Origin: Cerrena zonata | Lineage: Eukaryota > Basidiomycota > Agaricomycetes > Polyporales > Cerrenaceae | DNA: 64,000 bases | Assembly (NCBI GenBank): GCA_038087015.1 | Contig: JASBNA010000024.1 | Span: 248,001 to 312,000, forward strand | Direction: 5' to 3' | Part shown: positions 11,594-22,400 of the stretch, piece after piece | Layout of the letters: every line of letters starts with the position of its first letter | Numbering within the stretch: the first letter of the stretch is position 1 | Position numbers and translations under genes: made by a program | The notes under the pieces: model-generated | The model's database searches: none | Seen by the model: the letters and a program-made list of their open reading frames with translations, nothing else | Told to the model about the DNA's origin: nothing

Positions 11594-11607
11594 AAAAAAA
11601 AAAAAAA
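11594..11607 (-). terminator. Pol III terminator after tRNA-Gly (T14)
   Basis: An uninterrupted run of 14 A on the plus strand is T14 on the transcribed strand, directly after the tRNA-Gly 3' end. This is a strong RNA polymerase III terminator. Confidence 0.9.
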
Positions 11608-11678
11608 TGCGCAAGCCCGGAATCGAACCGGGGGCCCAACGATGGCAACGTTGGATTTTACCACTAAACCACTTGCGC
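11608..11678 (-). tRNA. tRNA-Gly-GCC: tRNA-Gly (GCC anticodon)
   Basis: On the minus strand this 71-base sequence starts GCGCAAGTGGTTTAGTGGTA (A box) and has the anticodon loop TTGCCAT. A GGTTCGATTCC B box follows, and the 3' stem pairs GCGCAAG with CTTGCGC. As I recall it, the sequence is essentially that of S. cerevisiae tRNA-Gly(GCC). There is no intron. It lies 15 bp downstream of tRNA-Asp on the same strand. Confidence 0.97.
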
Positions 11679-11693
11679 ATTGGTAAGAAAATG

Positions 11694-11765
11694 CTCCGCG
11701 ACGGGGAATTGAACCCCGGTCTACCATGCGACAAACGGTAATTCTAGCCACTAAACTATCACGGA
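11694..11765 (-). tRNA. tRNA-Asp-GTC: tRNA-Asp (GTC anticodon)
   Basis: This minus-strand sequence of 72 bases starts TCCGTGATAGTTTAGTGGCT and carries the anticodon loop TTGTCGC. The B box is GGTTCAATTCC, and the acceptor stem TCCGTGA pairs with TCGCGGA followed by discriminator G. It matches the yeast tRNA-Asp pattern. No run of five or more T follows its 3' end before the next tRNA begins. Confidence 0.97.
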
Positions 11766-12174
11766 TTTTTACGAACTTTTTCAGCACTTTGGTTTTTGGA
11801 CAGAGGCGTAAACGTTTTGAGGGTAATTTCTGAGCTTTTCAGAAAATCCAGAATTTTATTCATTCTAACTATGCCACCAGTTTCCCAGAGCTACAGGCTT
11901 CTGCAGCAATGCGTCAGATATTAGAATTCTCGATGAAACGGGTAAAAAAAATGAAAATCCATCTAGATCCATACACCAAGCTTTTCTTTCTCTTGAGCAT
12001 TTTTGTCCTACTTTTTTTTTTTTCTACGTCGAGATGGACTCGATGAGGGCTATTGAAAATTAATTATACGATTTACGATTTACAAGACTTGCTTGAGTAA
12101 TTACTAAATATTTATTTCCACTCTCCATTAGAAAGATTCGTTGGTTGAATAAAAAATTCGAGGTAGCTTAAAAG
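11766..12174. other. Spacer between tRNA-Asp and LHP1
   Basis: About 410 bp with no gene. It contains poly-A and poly-T tracts near 11945 and 12012 and the LHP1 promoter. I see no long terminal repeat remnant next to the tRNAs. Confidence 0.5.
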
Positions 12175-13084
12175 ATGTCTGATAACACTTATACTGGAGA
12201 AGACTTTGAAGAAAAAGTTAGATCTCAAGTTGAATTCTACTTTTCCGACAGTAATTTACAAACCGATAAGTTTTTGTATAAAATTTATCAAGCTAACGAC
12301 GGGTGGGTTGAATTGAAAACGATTTTGACTTTCAGTCGTATGAGACAATACAGACCAGAAGATAGAGTAATTGAAGCATTGAAAAAATCAGATAAGTTGG
12401 TTCTTTCTCCAAATAATGATACAATTAGAAGAAAAGATCCTTTGAAAGATTTTAACGAAATCAAAAATAACAGAAAGAAGAACACTGTCCACATTGAAGG
12501 TTTCGATAAAGAAGCTTCTCAAGATGATATTGAAGAATTTTTCAAAAACAAGATTTTTGAACATTTACCAAAAGAAAAAGGTATCTCATCAATTCGTAGA
12601 ATCAGATCAAAGGCTAAAAATGAATTCTATGGTGTTGTTGACGTTGAATTCAAAACAACTGAAGACGCAGAATTCTTTTTGAATAACTTAACCATCAGTT
12701 ATCCTCAGGGTATTGTCGAAGAAAAAGATGATGAAGTCGACAAGAAATCCGTTTTGAAAAAAATGTCTCTTTTAACTTTCAGAGAAATGAGAGAAAGTAG
12801 TAAAAGATTTGGTGTTAATGATGTTACCAAAAGACGTGCTTCATTTAATGAAAACCGTAATGGAAACAAGAAATTCCGTAAAGGTAACAACAGAGGCAGA
12901 AAGCAAAATGATAGAAACGATGAAAAGGCTGATGGCGAAAGAAAGAAACTGAAAAGAAAGAAACCGAAACCTGACTCTAAACCGGAAGCTGAATCAAAAC
13001 CAGAAACCTGAAAATCAACCAGCTACCGAATCAAAAGAAGATAAATCAAGCCCTGAATCCAAGCCTGAAAAAGCTGATGCTTAA
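12175..13084 (+). CDS. LHP1: Lhp1, La RNA-binding protein (C-terminus apparently frameshifted)
   Basis: Residues 7-95 form the La motif (FEEKVRSQVEFYFSDSNLQ, DKFLYK, WVELKTILTFSRMR) and about 104-190 an RRM. A Lys/Arg-rich tail follows. La binds the UUU-OH ends of nascent Pol III transcripts, including pre-tRNAs, and stabilises them in the nucleus. As read, translation stops at 13009-13011 after 278 residues. Dropping one A from the AAA at 13004-13006 continues the same Pro-Glu-Ser-Lys style tail for about two dozen residues to the TAA at 13082-13084, giving about 302 residues. I therefore set the end there and treat the shift as a likely sequencing indel. Confidence 0.92.
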
Positions 13085-13512
13085 ATTGATCACCCTGAAG
13101 GTTTGGTATCACTGAATGTTTCATATAATTAAACAATGTATTCCTTTATACTTGAGGGATATCCACTTCATATTATAATAACTGCTTGTTGTTATTCTAC
13201 ATTGTACCATAATTATGTCTAATACTTTTATCCAAAGTCAAATAATTTGAATAATCTGTAGTCCTGCTGTAGTCCCTTTCCTTCCCATAATTGCTTGTAA
13301 ATAGGTTAACTTGACTCTTATGAAACCAAGCTAGCCATATTAGTTGTAGATTATAACAACTAAATAAACGTGGAATTATCAACGCGTGTATCGAAAAAAA
13401 CTAAATGAAACTGAAAAAAAAAAACAAAAAAAAAACGAACTCTAGTTAAAACGCGTTGGAGTTATCCTTTTACTTACAGCGTTTTGATATTCATTAGCAG
13501 AGTGTTTCGAAG
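13085..13512. other. LHP1/POL12 intergenic region
   Basis: No gene is visible. An A-rich tract lies at about 13412-13436, and two MluI cell-cycle boxes lie close to POL12 (listed separately). Confidence 0.5.
13382..13456 (+). promoter_or_regulatory. Two MluI cell-cycle boxes (ACGCGT) upstream of POL12
   Basis: ACGCGT occurs at 13382-13387 and 13451-13456, that is 131 and 62 bp upstream of the POL12 ATG. In yeasts this is the MBF (Mbp1-Swi6) site driving G1/S transcription of replication genes, so the placement fits. Binding itself is inferred. Confidence 0.7.
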
Positions 13513-15529
13513 ATGACCGTTGAAGCCAATGAAAGGAAGGAGCTTAAACAGTATTTCGGAAAAATTGATACCCAAAGCGATGATATACTCAAGAAACTCG
13601 TATCTTTGAAACAAATTTTCAATTTAGATTCTCAAGATCTTTTCATCAAATGGGAACAACATGTGAATAGAATTGGGGAAGATTTAGATATCTCCCTTTC
13701 AAATCTCGATGGGCTCCAACAGTACTTACAATCTAGCATCGTGGTACCATCGAAACTGACTCCATCAATGAAAAAAGATGGACAGGGTATGATCAGGAAA
13801 AGACAAATCATGAAATCATCAACTGGTTTCTCCTCAAGCCCAGTAAATGGTGCCCCTTCCACTCCTAGTATTAAAAAACGTAAAGTTGATGGTATTGAGT
13901 CGTCTCCAGTTCAATACGAGACCGCCAATAACACATTTGCTTCATCCAGTCCCCGGAAACCAACTGAGGATAATACCCCCTTTTTAAACAAGTTAACAAA
14001 CCAACAGGATTCCAATACGGTCATAGAAACATTGAACGCTCATATCCAAGAAACTCCCGGGTTTACAGATTTAGAAGGGGAAAGACCATTCAAATTGGGA
14101 ACTAATTTTGATCCTCAAAAGTTTAAATTCAGAACCATGTCGATGAAACTCTTGGAAAGTGCTGACGTTTTAGATGAGCAAATTGATTTAATGGCTCAAA
14201 CCTATATGGAAAATCTGAAAAGTGACAAAATTGAATTTGGAAATCCCTGTTTAAGTTCACAATTCGATATAGTTTGCAGTGGTCGAATCGTTCCTGATAC
14301 TCCTTTATACGATACATCGAGTAACGCTACATTGAATGCCACATCCTTATTTTTGGAAACATCAAGGCTTGGTGGTATTGGTCAAAGAATCCCCTTAGAC
14401 TTATCACAATTGAAAGAGTATGGTTTATTCCCAGGTCAAATAGTGATATTGAAAGGAAGAAATCCAACCGGGAGAGCTTTCATAGTTCAAGAAGTATTAG
14501 AATTGCCAGCTTTAGGTAATCCTTTGACAAGTAAAGACGAATTAGAAGAATTCCATAATCTCCTTGAAACTGATGCAGGCTTGAAAATTTTAGTAGCTTC
14601 AGGTCCATATAGTAATCAGAACACCTTGAATTATCAAAAGCTTTCCGATTTGGTTGATAAGATCAACAGTGACGTAAAGCCTCACGTAGTTTTACTCTAT
14701 GGTCCTTTCGTTGATCTTTCAAACAATAGTGTTACTTCCGGTGATATTGAAATTCCGAATGAGAAATATCAGCCAAAAACATTGGATGATGTTTTTAGAC
14801 TACTTATTACTCCAATATTAAAGAAAATACACCCGAAAATTCAGGTTATTTTAGTTCCATCATTGAGAGATTCATGCATTAAACATATTTCATATCCTCA
14901 AGATTCCTTTGATAGAAAAAAGTTTGGCTTACCCAAGAACGTTAAAGTTTTCCCTAACCCTTCAAGCTTTTCTGTCAATGAAGTCTTAATTGGTGGCTCA
15001 AATATGGATATCTTTAAAGATTTGAGAGATGTTTATAAACCAGCACCAACTGAAGGTAAAGTTCCTTCAAATAGATTTGATAGAATCATCAACTACATAT
15101 TTGAACAAAGAAGATACTATCCAAACTTTCCTGGTTCCATTAAGAAGAAACTAGACCCCAAATCAGACATTCAACTTTTAAACGGGTCGATGGCCGAGGA
15201 AGTATCAGAAACAGCAATAGGTGGTTCTAGTTTGGAAGTTCCTTATATGGGTTTGGCAGAGCTCGGAGAAACATTGCCAGATATTTTAATAACCCCTTCA
15301 GAAATGAAACATTTTGCTAAAGCTATTAAGGGTGTAGTGGTGGTTAATCCTGGGCAATTCATACGACCTAACAAAGATACCACGAAGGAATCAGGTACTT
15401 ATGCTATCATCAACATAAAGGCTCCAGAGCTAGGACGGCGATGAAGAAGACAATGTACAAGAAGTCCAGGAAGGGCTTTATTACCATAACGTTAGTAAAA
15501 GAAGTAGGGTAGATATCTATAAATCTTAA
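13513..15529 (+). CDS. POL12: Pol12, B subunit of DNA polymerase alpha-primase (C-terminus apparently frameshifted)
   Basis: An N-terminal helical domain and a Ser/Thr-Pro linker lead into the inactive phosphoesterase-like/OB region, with VCSGRIVPDTPLYD, ILKGRNPTGRAF, VASGPYSNQNTLNYQ, VVLLYGPFVDLSN and ILVPSLRDSC. The C-terminus has VVVNPGQFIRP. The subunit couples polymerase alpha to primase and is Cdk-regulated. As read, a stop at 15442-15444 truncates it at 643 residues. Removing one G of the GG at 15433-15434 gives an acidic linker and then LYYHNVSKRSRVDIYKS to the TAA at 15527-15529, the expected end, for about 671 residues in total. YBL036C and STU1 flank POL12 in S. cerevisiae as well. 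Confidence 0.93.
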
Positions 15530-15712
15530 TATATTATTTTCAATCGTTAGACCATTCTATATCGCGCTTTTTTTTTTTTTAAAGTTCCCTAACTTCTTGG
15601 TCTATGAAAAGCTTTTGTTCATAAGACTATAAGCTGAACTAGGGAAAGGCGTTTTTGGAAGGGTGATTGCAGTTGGGATTCGACTTACCTGTGTCTCCCG
15701 GCAAATTTTATT

Positions 15713-17782
15713 ATGATAGTTGTCAATAAGACGCGTCGTCTACCCACATCATGTAATGTTTTATCTCGAAGTTTATCGAAACTTGCAGTGAACCTGGGGA
15801 TTACATTAAGAGATTACCAATTAGATGCAATAGCTAAGGTGAAAGGAGCCATATCCCGAGGTGTAAGACGACAGGCAGTGGTGTTGGCAACAGGGGGAGG
15901 GAAGACTATAGTATTTTCCCATTTAATACCGGAGATATCAGCAGCAGGTCGAGGAAATAAAACTCTTGTTCTTGCCCATAAGGAAGAACTAATTTTCCAA
16001 GCAGCAAAGACTATAAAAGATATCAATATGAATTTGAATGTTGATATTGATATGCGAAAATCCAAGCCGAGTCCAGATTCTGATGTTATAGTCGCTTCTA
16101 TACCGACGTTGGTACGAAAGACCCGACTCGAATGGTACAACCCAAAAGATTTCAAGTTGATAATACTAGATGAATGCCACCATGCAACCGCTTCTTCATG
16201 GTCCAAAATTCTTAAATACTTTAATGCTGACTCGCCTGAGCTGGAAATTTATGTGCTAGGTTTTACAGCCACATTAGAAAGAAGTGACGGAAGGTCATTA
16301 GGAACCATATTCGATGAGATTGTCTTCAATAGGGGACTTCTCACCATGGTGCAAAATGGAGAATTAGCAGATGCAAAATTTTCATGTGTTGATATAGATG
16401 TTGATTTAACTAAAGTTGCAACTAAGAAAGACGATTATGAAATTACTAGTTTATCGGAAGCAATAAATACCGACAAGGTTAACTTACTTGTTGCGATGTC
16501 CTATATTAAGTTAAAAGAGAAATATGGTTTCAATTCGACATTGATGTTCTGTGTTGATATAGCTCATTGCAAAACTCTATGTGGTGTTTTACAACGTCAT
16601 GGTATTAATGCACAGTATGTTACAGGAGATACGGCTAAGCATGAAAGAGCATCAATAATCAATGATTTCAAGAATGGGATTATCGAAGTGTTGTGTAATG
16701 TCATGGTATTTACCGAAGGAACTGATATCCCAAACATTGACTCGCTTTTCTTAGCTCGTCCTACAAAATCAAGACCTTTATTGGTTCAAATGATAGGGAG
16801 AGGATTAAGACTTCATAAAGGGAAGAAATACTGTCATATTGTGGATATCGCAGGTACTAGAGGAACTGGAGTTCAATCTGTCCCCACGTTATTCTCATTA
16901 CCGACCGACTACCAAATAAGAGATAAGACATTCCAAGACTTATCCAAAGAGAAAGAAGAATACGATATCGAACAGGAGAAGCTAAAACTTCAAGAGATTA
17001 TTAAAAAAGAGAAGCTACGGAGATTAGAGGAAGAAGCTACCTTTTTGAAGACAAAGCGATTGAGTCAGTTACGGACCGATTTAAACTTAAAGTTCACGAC
17101 GTTTGACGGGTTTATATCCCTAGAGTCTGAATCTGTAACTGGATTCAATAATGATCAACTGGTCAACAAGATTCTCAGAGACAGTTCAATCGACTGGGTT
17201 AGATTTGAATACGATTCCTGGGGCTGCCAATGTGGCAACGATAAGTTTCTCCTTCTAAGAAGAAAAACTGTTAATGAAACAGACTACCATTTTGTATTAT
17301 CTTTAAATGTGTTCCATTCTGCCAGAGAGAGAGAAGTTTTCAAGTATAGTATTCCAAATTACTATCAAGAGTCCGAATTAGAACAAAATTCAAACTTGCG
17401 AACAGTTTGTGCTAAAGCAGAATCGTTGATATCCACCATTTTCCCCGTTTATAGAAATTTTCAACACAAATCTGCCATCACTAAGAAACAAGCAGACTAC
17501 TTGTCCAGAAAAATGAATACCAAGCTTGGCCATTATTATACCAAGACCCCTGAGCTTGAAACTAAACTAAAGAGCTCAATTCAAATGTTCGACAAAGACA
17601 GAGCATCTAAATTGATCTTTGCATTTAAATTCTCCCTGAAATCTTTATGGATCAGATGGGAATTACAAAGACTACTTGGACCAGATAATAGAACCCAAAG
17701 AACAGTGAAAAAGCTAGTGGGCAAAGACGGCTTGACAGGTATATCGTCTTCAGCAGCCCATTCTTTTGCTGCAAATTCATAG
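15713..17782 (+). CDS. IRC3: Irc3, mitochondrial DNA branch-migrating helicase (SF2)
   Basis: The protein has 689 residues. A short basic presequence-like N-terminus precedes the motifs of a double-stranded-DNA-dependent SF2 helicase. These are the Q-like LRDYQLDAI, Walker A LATGGGKT (57-64), the DECHH box (147-151), motif III GFTATLERSDG (about 182) and motif VI QMIGRGLRLHKGK (about 358). A helical C-terminal half follows. In yeast Irc3 maintains mitochondrial DNA by remodelling branched structures. Family length and motif set match. It lies directly upstream of GPI8 on the same strand; these genes are also neighbours in S. cerevisiae (YDR331W/332W). Confidence 0.94.
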   Translation: MIVVNKTRRLPTSCNVLSRSLSKLAVNLGITLRDYQLDAIAKVKGAISRGVRRQAVVLATGGGKTIVFSHLIPEISAAGRGNKTLVLAHKEELIFQAAKTIKDINMNLNVDIDMRKSKPSPDSDVIVASIPTLVRKTRLEWYNPKDFKLIILDECHHATASSWSKILKYFNADSPELEIYVLGFTATLERSDGRSLGTIFDEIVFNRGLLTMVQNGELADAKFSCVDIDVDLTKVATKKDDYEITSLSEAINTDKVNLLVAMSYIKLKEKYGFNSTLMFCVDIAHCKTLCGVLQRHGINAQYVTGDTAKHERASIINDFKNGIIEVLCNVMVFTEGTDIPNIDSLFLARPTKSRPLLVQMIGRGLRLHKGKKYCHIVDIAGTRGTGVQSVPTLFSLPTDYQIRDKTFQDLSKEKEEYDIEQEKLKLQEIIKKEKLRRLEEEATFLKTKRLSQLRTDLNLKFTTFDGFISLESESVTGFNNDQLVNKILRDSSIDWVRFEYDSWGCQCGNDKFLLLRRKTVNETDYHFVLSLNVFHSAREREVFKYSIPNYYQESELEQNSNLRTVCAKAESLISTIFPVYRNFQHKSAITKKQADYLSRKMNTKLGHYYTKTPELETKLKSSIQMFDKDRASKLIFAFKFSLKSLWIRWELQRLLGPDNRTQRTVKKLVGKDGLTGISSSAAHSFAANS

Positions 17783-17980
17783 CTGTACATAGATTATTAG
17801 ATTTGCGCATTTTATTTAACAACAACGCAGTAAATTAGAGAAAGAAAAAAAAATGTAAAGCTGAGACGAACAGGCTGACAAATATCAACAACTGTTGGTA
17901 TTGAATAGAAGATACTCTTTAGTACCAGGGTCTTGTTCATCGTGTTCCCGAGAAGGATATAAAGCAGTAGAAGGCACAAG

Positions 17981-19150
17981 ATGAAATTCACAAGCTGTTT
18001 CCTTTTGATAACGATTTTATTTTGCGGATTTATTCTGGCTGATCCACAATACATAACTACTGAAGATGCAGAGCAAGTGATCAACTCCACTAGTTCGCGT
18101 CATACCAATAATTGGGCAGTATTAGTATCGACTTCGAGGTTCTGGTTCAATTATAGACACATGGCCAATGTGCTAAGTCTTTACAGAACTGTTAAGAGAC
18201 TCGGTATACCGGACTCTCAAATTATATTAATGTTGTCGGACGATATTGCATGCAATCCTAGAAATGCATTTCCGGGAACTGTTTTCAATAATATGGATCA
18301 AGCTATCGACTTATACGGTGACCTGATTGAAGTGGATTACAGAGGTTATGAAGTTACCGTGGAAAATTTCATTCGTTTATTGACTGATAGATGGGACGCT
18401 AATCATCCAAGAAGTAAACGTTTACTTACTGATGAAAACTCGAATATCTTCATCTATTTAACTGGCCATGGGGGTAATGAGTTCTTGAAATTTCAAGATG
18501 CAGAAGAAATAGGGTCTTACGATATTGCTGATGCGTTTGAACAAATGTACGAGAAGAAGAGATATAATGAAATTTTCTTTATGATCGATACTTGTCAGGC
18601 AAACTCTATGTACGAGAGATTCTACTCGCCCAATATATTGGCCGTTGGATCATCTGCAGTTGATGAGTCCTCTTACTCACACCATTCGGACTTGGACATT
18701 GGTGTTGCAGTCATCGATAGATTCACCTACTACACCCTAGACTTTCTTGAAAAAATCAAAAAGAATTCCCAAGAAACAATGGACAAGTTGTTTGATGTAT
18801 ACACTTATGAAAACGTTCATTCCACTCCCGGTATCAGAACTGATTTGTTCAAAAGGGACATTCACGATGTCAGGCTCACAGACTTTTTCGGTAATGTCCA
18901 AGATGTTGTCGTTGACGAAGTCGAAGATGATATTTTATATATAGCGAACCACAATGAAAATGGTGACCGTGTTAGCGAGCCAATGAACGATTCCAACAAA
19001 GCTGACTTCAAACCTTCACAAATCTCTTTGAACACTGATACTGATGAATCTACTATACTTCGTATTACTTCCCAAAACAAAACAGCAAGTGTCCTCATAA
19101 CGCTTGCCATCCTTGGTGCCATTTGGGTCTCTCTGAAGCAAGGTTACTAA
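17981..19150 (+). CDS. GPI8: Gpi8, catalytic subunit of GPI transamidase
   Basis: A signal peptide (residues 1-20) is followed by a C13 peptidase domain beginning NNWAVLVSTSRFWFNYRH. The catalytic dyad is His163 (LTGHGGNEF) and Cys205 (MIDTCQANS). A hydrophobic segment near the C-terminus (about 365-385) anchors the protein in the ER membrane. The enzyme cleaves the C-terminal signal of precursor proteins and attaches the GPI anchor. Length (389) is close to the yeast protein (411). Codon 115 in YGDxIEVDYRGYEV is CTG; the S. cerevisiae protein, as I recall it, has serine there, which supports CTG-Ser decoding. Confidence 0.96.
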   Translation: MKFTSCFLLITILFCGFILADPQYITTEDAEQVINSTSSRHTNNWAVLVSTSRFWFNYRHMANVLSLYRTVKRLGIPDSQIILMLSDDIACNPRNAFPGTVFNNMDQAIDLYGDLIEVDYRGYEVTVENFIRLLTDRWDANHPRSKRLLTDENSNIFIYLTGHGGNEFLKFQDAEEIGSYDIADAFEQMYEKKRYNEIFFMIDTCQANSMYERFYSPNILAVGSSAVDESSYSHHSDLDIGVAVIDRFTYYTLDFLEKIKKNSQETMDKLFDVYTYENVHSTPGIRTDLFKRDIHDVRLTDFFGNVQDVVVDEVEDDILYIANHNENGDRVSEPMNDSNKADFKPSQISLNTDTDESTILRITSQNKTASVLITLAILGAIWVSLKQGY

Positions 19151-19405
19151 TCACCATATAGATATTTAGCTACTATAACATTAGCTACTACAAGACTAAA
19201 TATATGTATAATTAGAACTAGAATCGTGCAAATCAAAAAAAAAAACAAAAAAAAAAACCGTACTTTTTTTTGTAAAATACGCGCTACTCAAACCTTGTTT
19301 ATGTTTAGTGAAGAACAGAGGGTTTCTTTGGATAATACTTAGTTCTACCATATCTATACCTTTGACATACCTTTGACATACCCCTTAACTGAATAGCTGT
19401 TGACG

Positions 19406-22400
19406 ATGCTGAGTCAGGTAGTTCCTTCAGAGGAGTTGTTCAATGTGGTGACGTCCTCGAACACTACTAGCGAAGAAAAGCTACAATTAATAATGAATCT
19501 CAAGTCTCATGTTAAGAGAGACTTTGTCGATATAACCCAGGTTCCCAAGTACTTAGAATCATTGTCGGTGGCAATTGATATTGCTGATCCCACGATTCTG
19601 TCCAATAGCTTCAGTGTTTTATCTCATTTGGTCAAACGAGTTAGCATTCAAGATAGAAGTGGTGATGTGCTTAGAAATCTGAGCTATTTGGTATTACCAA
19701 TCATCATAAATAGATTAGGTGATCTCAAGTCCAATATAAAGGCGGCAGCGAAGAAAGCGCTCGAAGCTTACTGGCTTACCGCATCGAAAGAAGTCGAAAG
19801 AGCTATTATGGATATTGGACTTACGCATAACAGCCCTAAGGTGGTTATCGAATCTATAAATTGGCTCACCTATATTATAGTTGATGTCAATCGCCATTTC
19901 AAACTCGATCCGTTTGTTGCTTCACTTGTTAATGTGTTAAATCTGTTCCCGGTTGATAATAATGTTTATCTAGCCGTGAAAGAGCTATTCAAGAGCTATT
20001 ACGATATGAAACATAATAGATTATATAAGTTTGATCTACAAAGAGAATTTGATCTTCAACTTATCCCAGCGAATATCAAGCAATCCATTTTGAGTGAAAT
20101 TGACTTAACTGCAGCAGAACTCCACGTCCAAAAAAGAAAACTGTCGTTGTCAATGGGGATTTCAGCTTCAAAAACTACATCTCCTCCTGCATTATCCAGT
20201 GTTCCTGCTTTCTCGCCTCCGGAAATCCATACTGCCGATCCCCAGATGAGCAACGTGAAGCCAAGATTGTCTTCAGGTTCCTTGCGCCAGACTTCAAGAC
20301 CAACATCCCTGACAAATTTAAATGGGTTGAATCGCTCCAACACCATATCCCATACTAATTCACACAATGGGGTTTCTAGGCCCAGCAGGTTGACCCAAAG
20401 CGTCTCATCCTCCAATATGCAAGCAGAAACATCAAGTGTTAGTGATGTAGATGCAGAGTTGACCAAGCTTGTTCAAAAAATTCCCAATTACGCTTTAGAT
20501 ACATCCATCAAAGGTGTTGATTGCTTTGATGGTGAAGATTTGTACGCTAGAATTACAGAAATAATGCATCACTTTGAGAACAGGGAAACCTGAGTTCAAC
20601 TGGGCAGCAAGAGAACGCAGTATCATATTTTTGAGATCGTTACTAAGAGGAAATTCCGCCGATAATTTTCCTGAAGATTTGATAATGGTTTCAGAGACGT
20701 GTCAGACGCTATTTGTAAAGCAATTACCTCTCTTCGTACTACGTTATCATCACATGGGTGTCAGCTAGCAAAGGAGCTTGCGCTTTTCTTGAAGTCCTCT
20801 GCAGATTCTGTTCTTGACTTATTAATGCCTACTTTAATAAAGCTTTGCTCTGCCACCAAAAACATTGCATCAACAAATGCAAATATGGCGTTGTGTATCA
20901 TCTTTTTGAATTCTTCCTTCTCATACAATAGGATGAATAAAATTTTGGTTGCATCCAACGAAAAAAATATTTCTCCAAGGTCTTTTAGTGGTCTTTGGTT
21001 GCAAATATATGTAACCCGCTACCACAACAGTCATGCTTTTCTTACACCAAACTTGTCTACTGGAAATAATGGAATTGATATCTCCAAGAAAATTTTAGGA
21101 AAGCTATTAAATGATCATAACCCAACAGTTAGACAATCGGCTAAGGATACATACTGGTGTTTTTGGAGTAAATTCAAAACTGAAGCTGAAAGTTTCTTAT
21201 CTGGATTTGATCTCAATATCATCAAGGGTGTGGAACGTTCGAAACCGAAAGGATTGTCATCCAACACTGCCGCAGCTCATGGAATTCCTCCAAAAAAGAC
21301 AAGACCTTCCATAAAAGACAGCATTATTGCTAAAAATCGAGAAATGAAATCTAAACAAAGAGAAGCAGAATCAGGACCTCCCTCTAGACCTACATCCAGA
21401 CCTACTACCAGACCTGCCTCAAGGATCACATCAAGGTTGTCGGTAGAAAACCTTGACAAAGATTTAAACCACCGTTCAAGTAGAATCTTTTCAGACTCAT
21501 CCAAAAAGGCCCCCAATAAAATAATCGGTGTACCCAAAAGAACCAGCTCCGTTTCTTCATTAAATTCACCAGTTGATAGTATAAGGTTCGAAACTCGTAA
21601 GAGATCTGACAGTGCAACATCACTTAGATCTATGCAAGGACAAGATGGTCATAATCGTCTAGATTTGAACCAAGATTTGGGTTTAGATGTACAACCATTT
21701 GACAAGAAGAATGACTTCATCTTGAAACTTTTATCGTCTAATAAGGCAGGAAACAATCATGAAGGTGTTAATATGTTAAAATATGCCATAATGTGCAACG
21801 AGGAGTTGTCTGACGAGACTTCTACTCTATTACGGAAAGTTTCCATAGAACACCCAGAAACACTCAAGGATCTTTTATTGGGAGAAAGTTTATTTAAAAA
21901 GTCATGCAAATATTTTGAGCCAGAAGACTTGATTCGTCTATGCTCTTTATTGCTTGACGCCAGTGACGAAACAGTTCAGTTACTCATATCAGTGTTAGAA
22001 GTAGATGATATTTACAAATCTTCTGCAACTATTCTCTCCTATATTGCTAATATTTCCAATATAATTGATGATGGTCAACTTACTATGCAAATAATTAAGC
22101 ATAAAGCAACCATGACCAATATGCTTTTGGAGCTATTACATAAATGTTTGGATAGAATTCCAATAAATGATGGTCAATTCATAAAGTTAGTTACCGTCTT
22201 GTTTGAGTTGATCAATTTGCTCCAATCGGGTGACTCATTTGCATCTTTATCAGTACTTTTCAAACAACTTTTTTCCATCAATTCAACACTCTTCTCCACA
22301 GAACTTCAAATGGTCAATGATATCACTAAAGATGAAGTTGAACGAATTATAGGGGTAAGGAGAAACTATGAACAATCAGAGAATACCAACTATGGAGGCT

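Noticed and set aside
11388..11600. Small ORF between the YBL036C homologue and tRNA-Gly
   Set aside because: No family features; its upstream end overlaps the tRNA terminator region.
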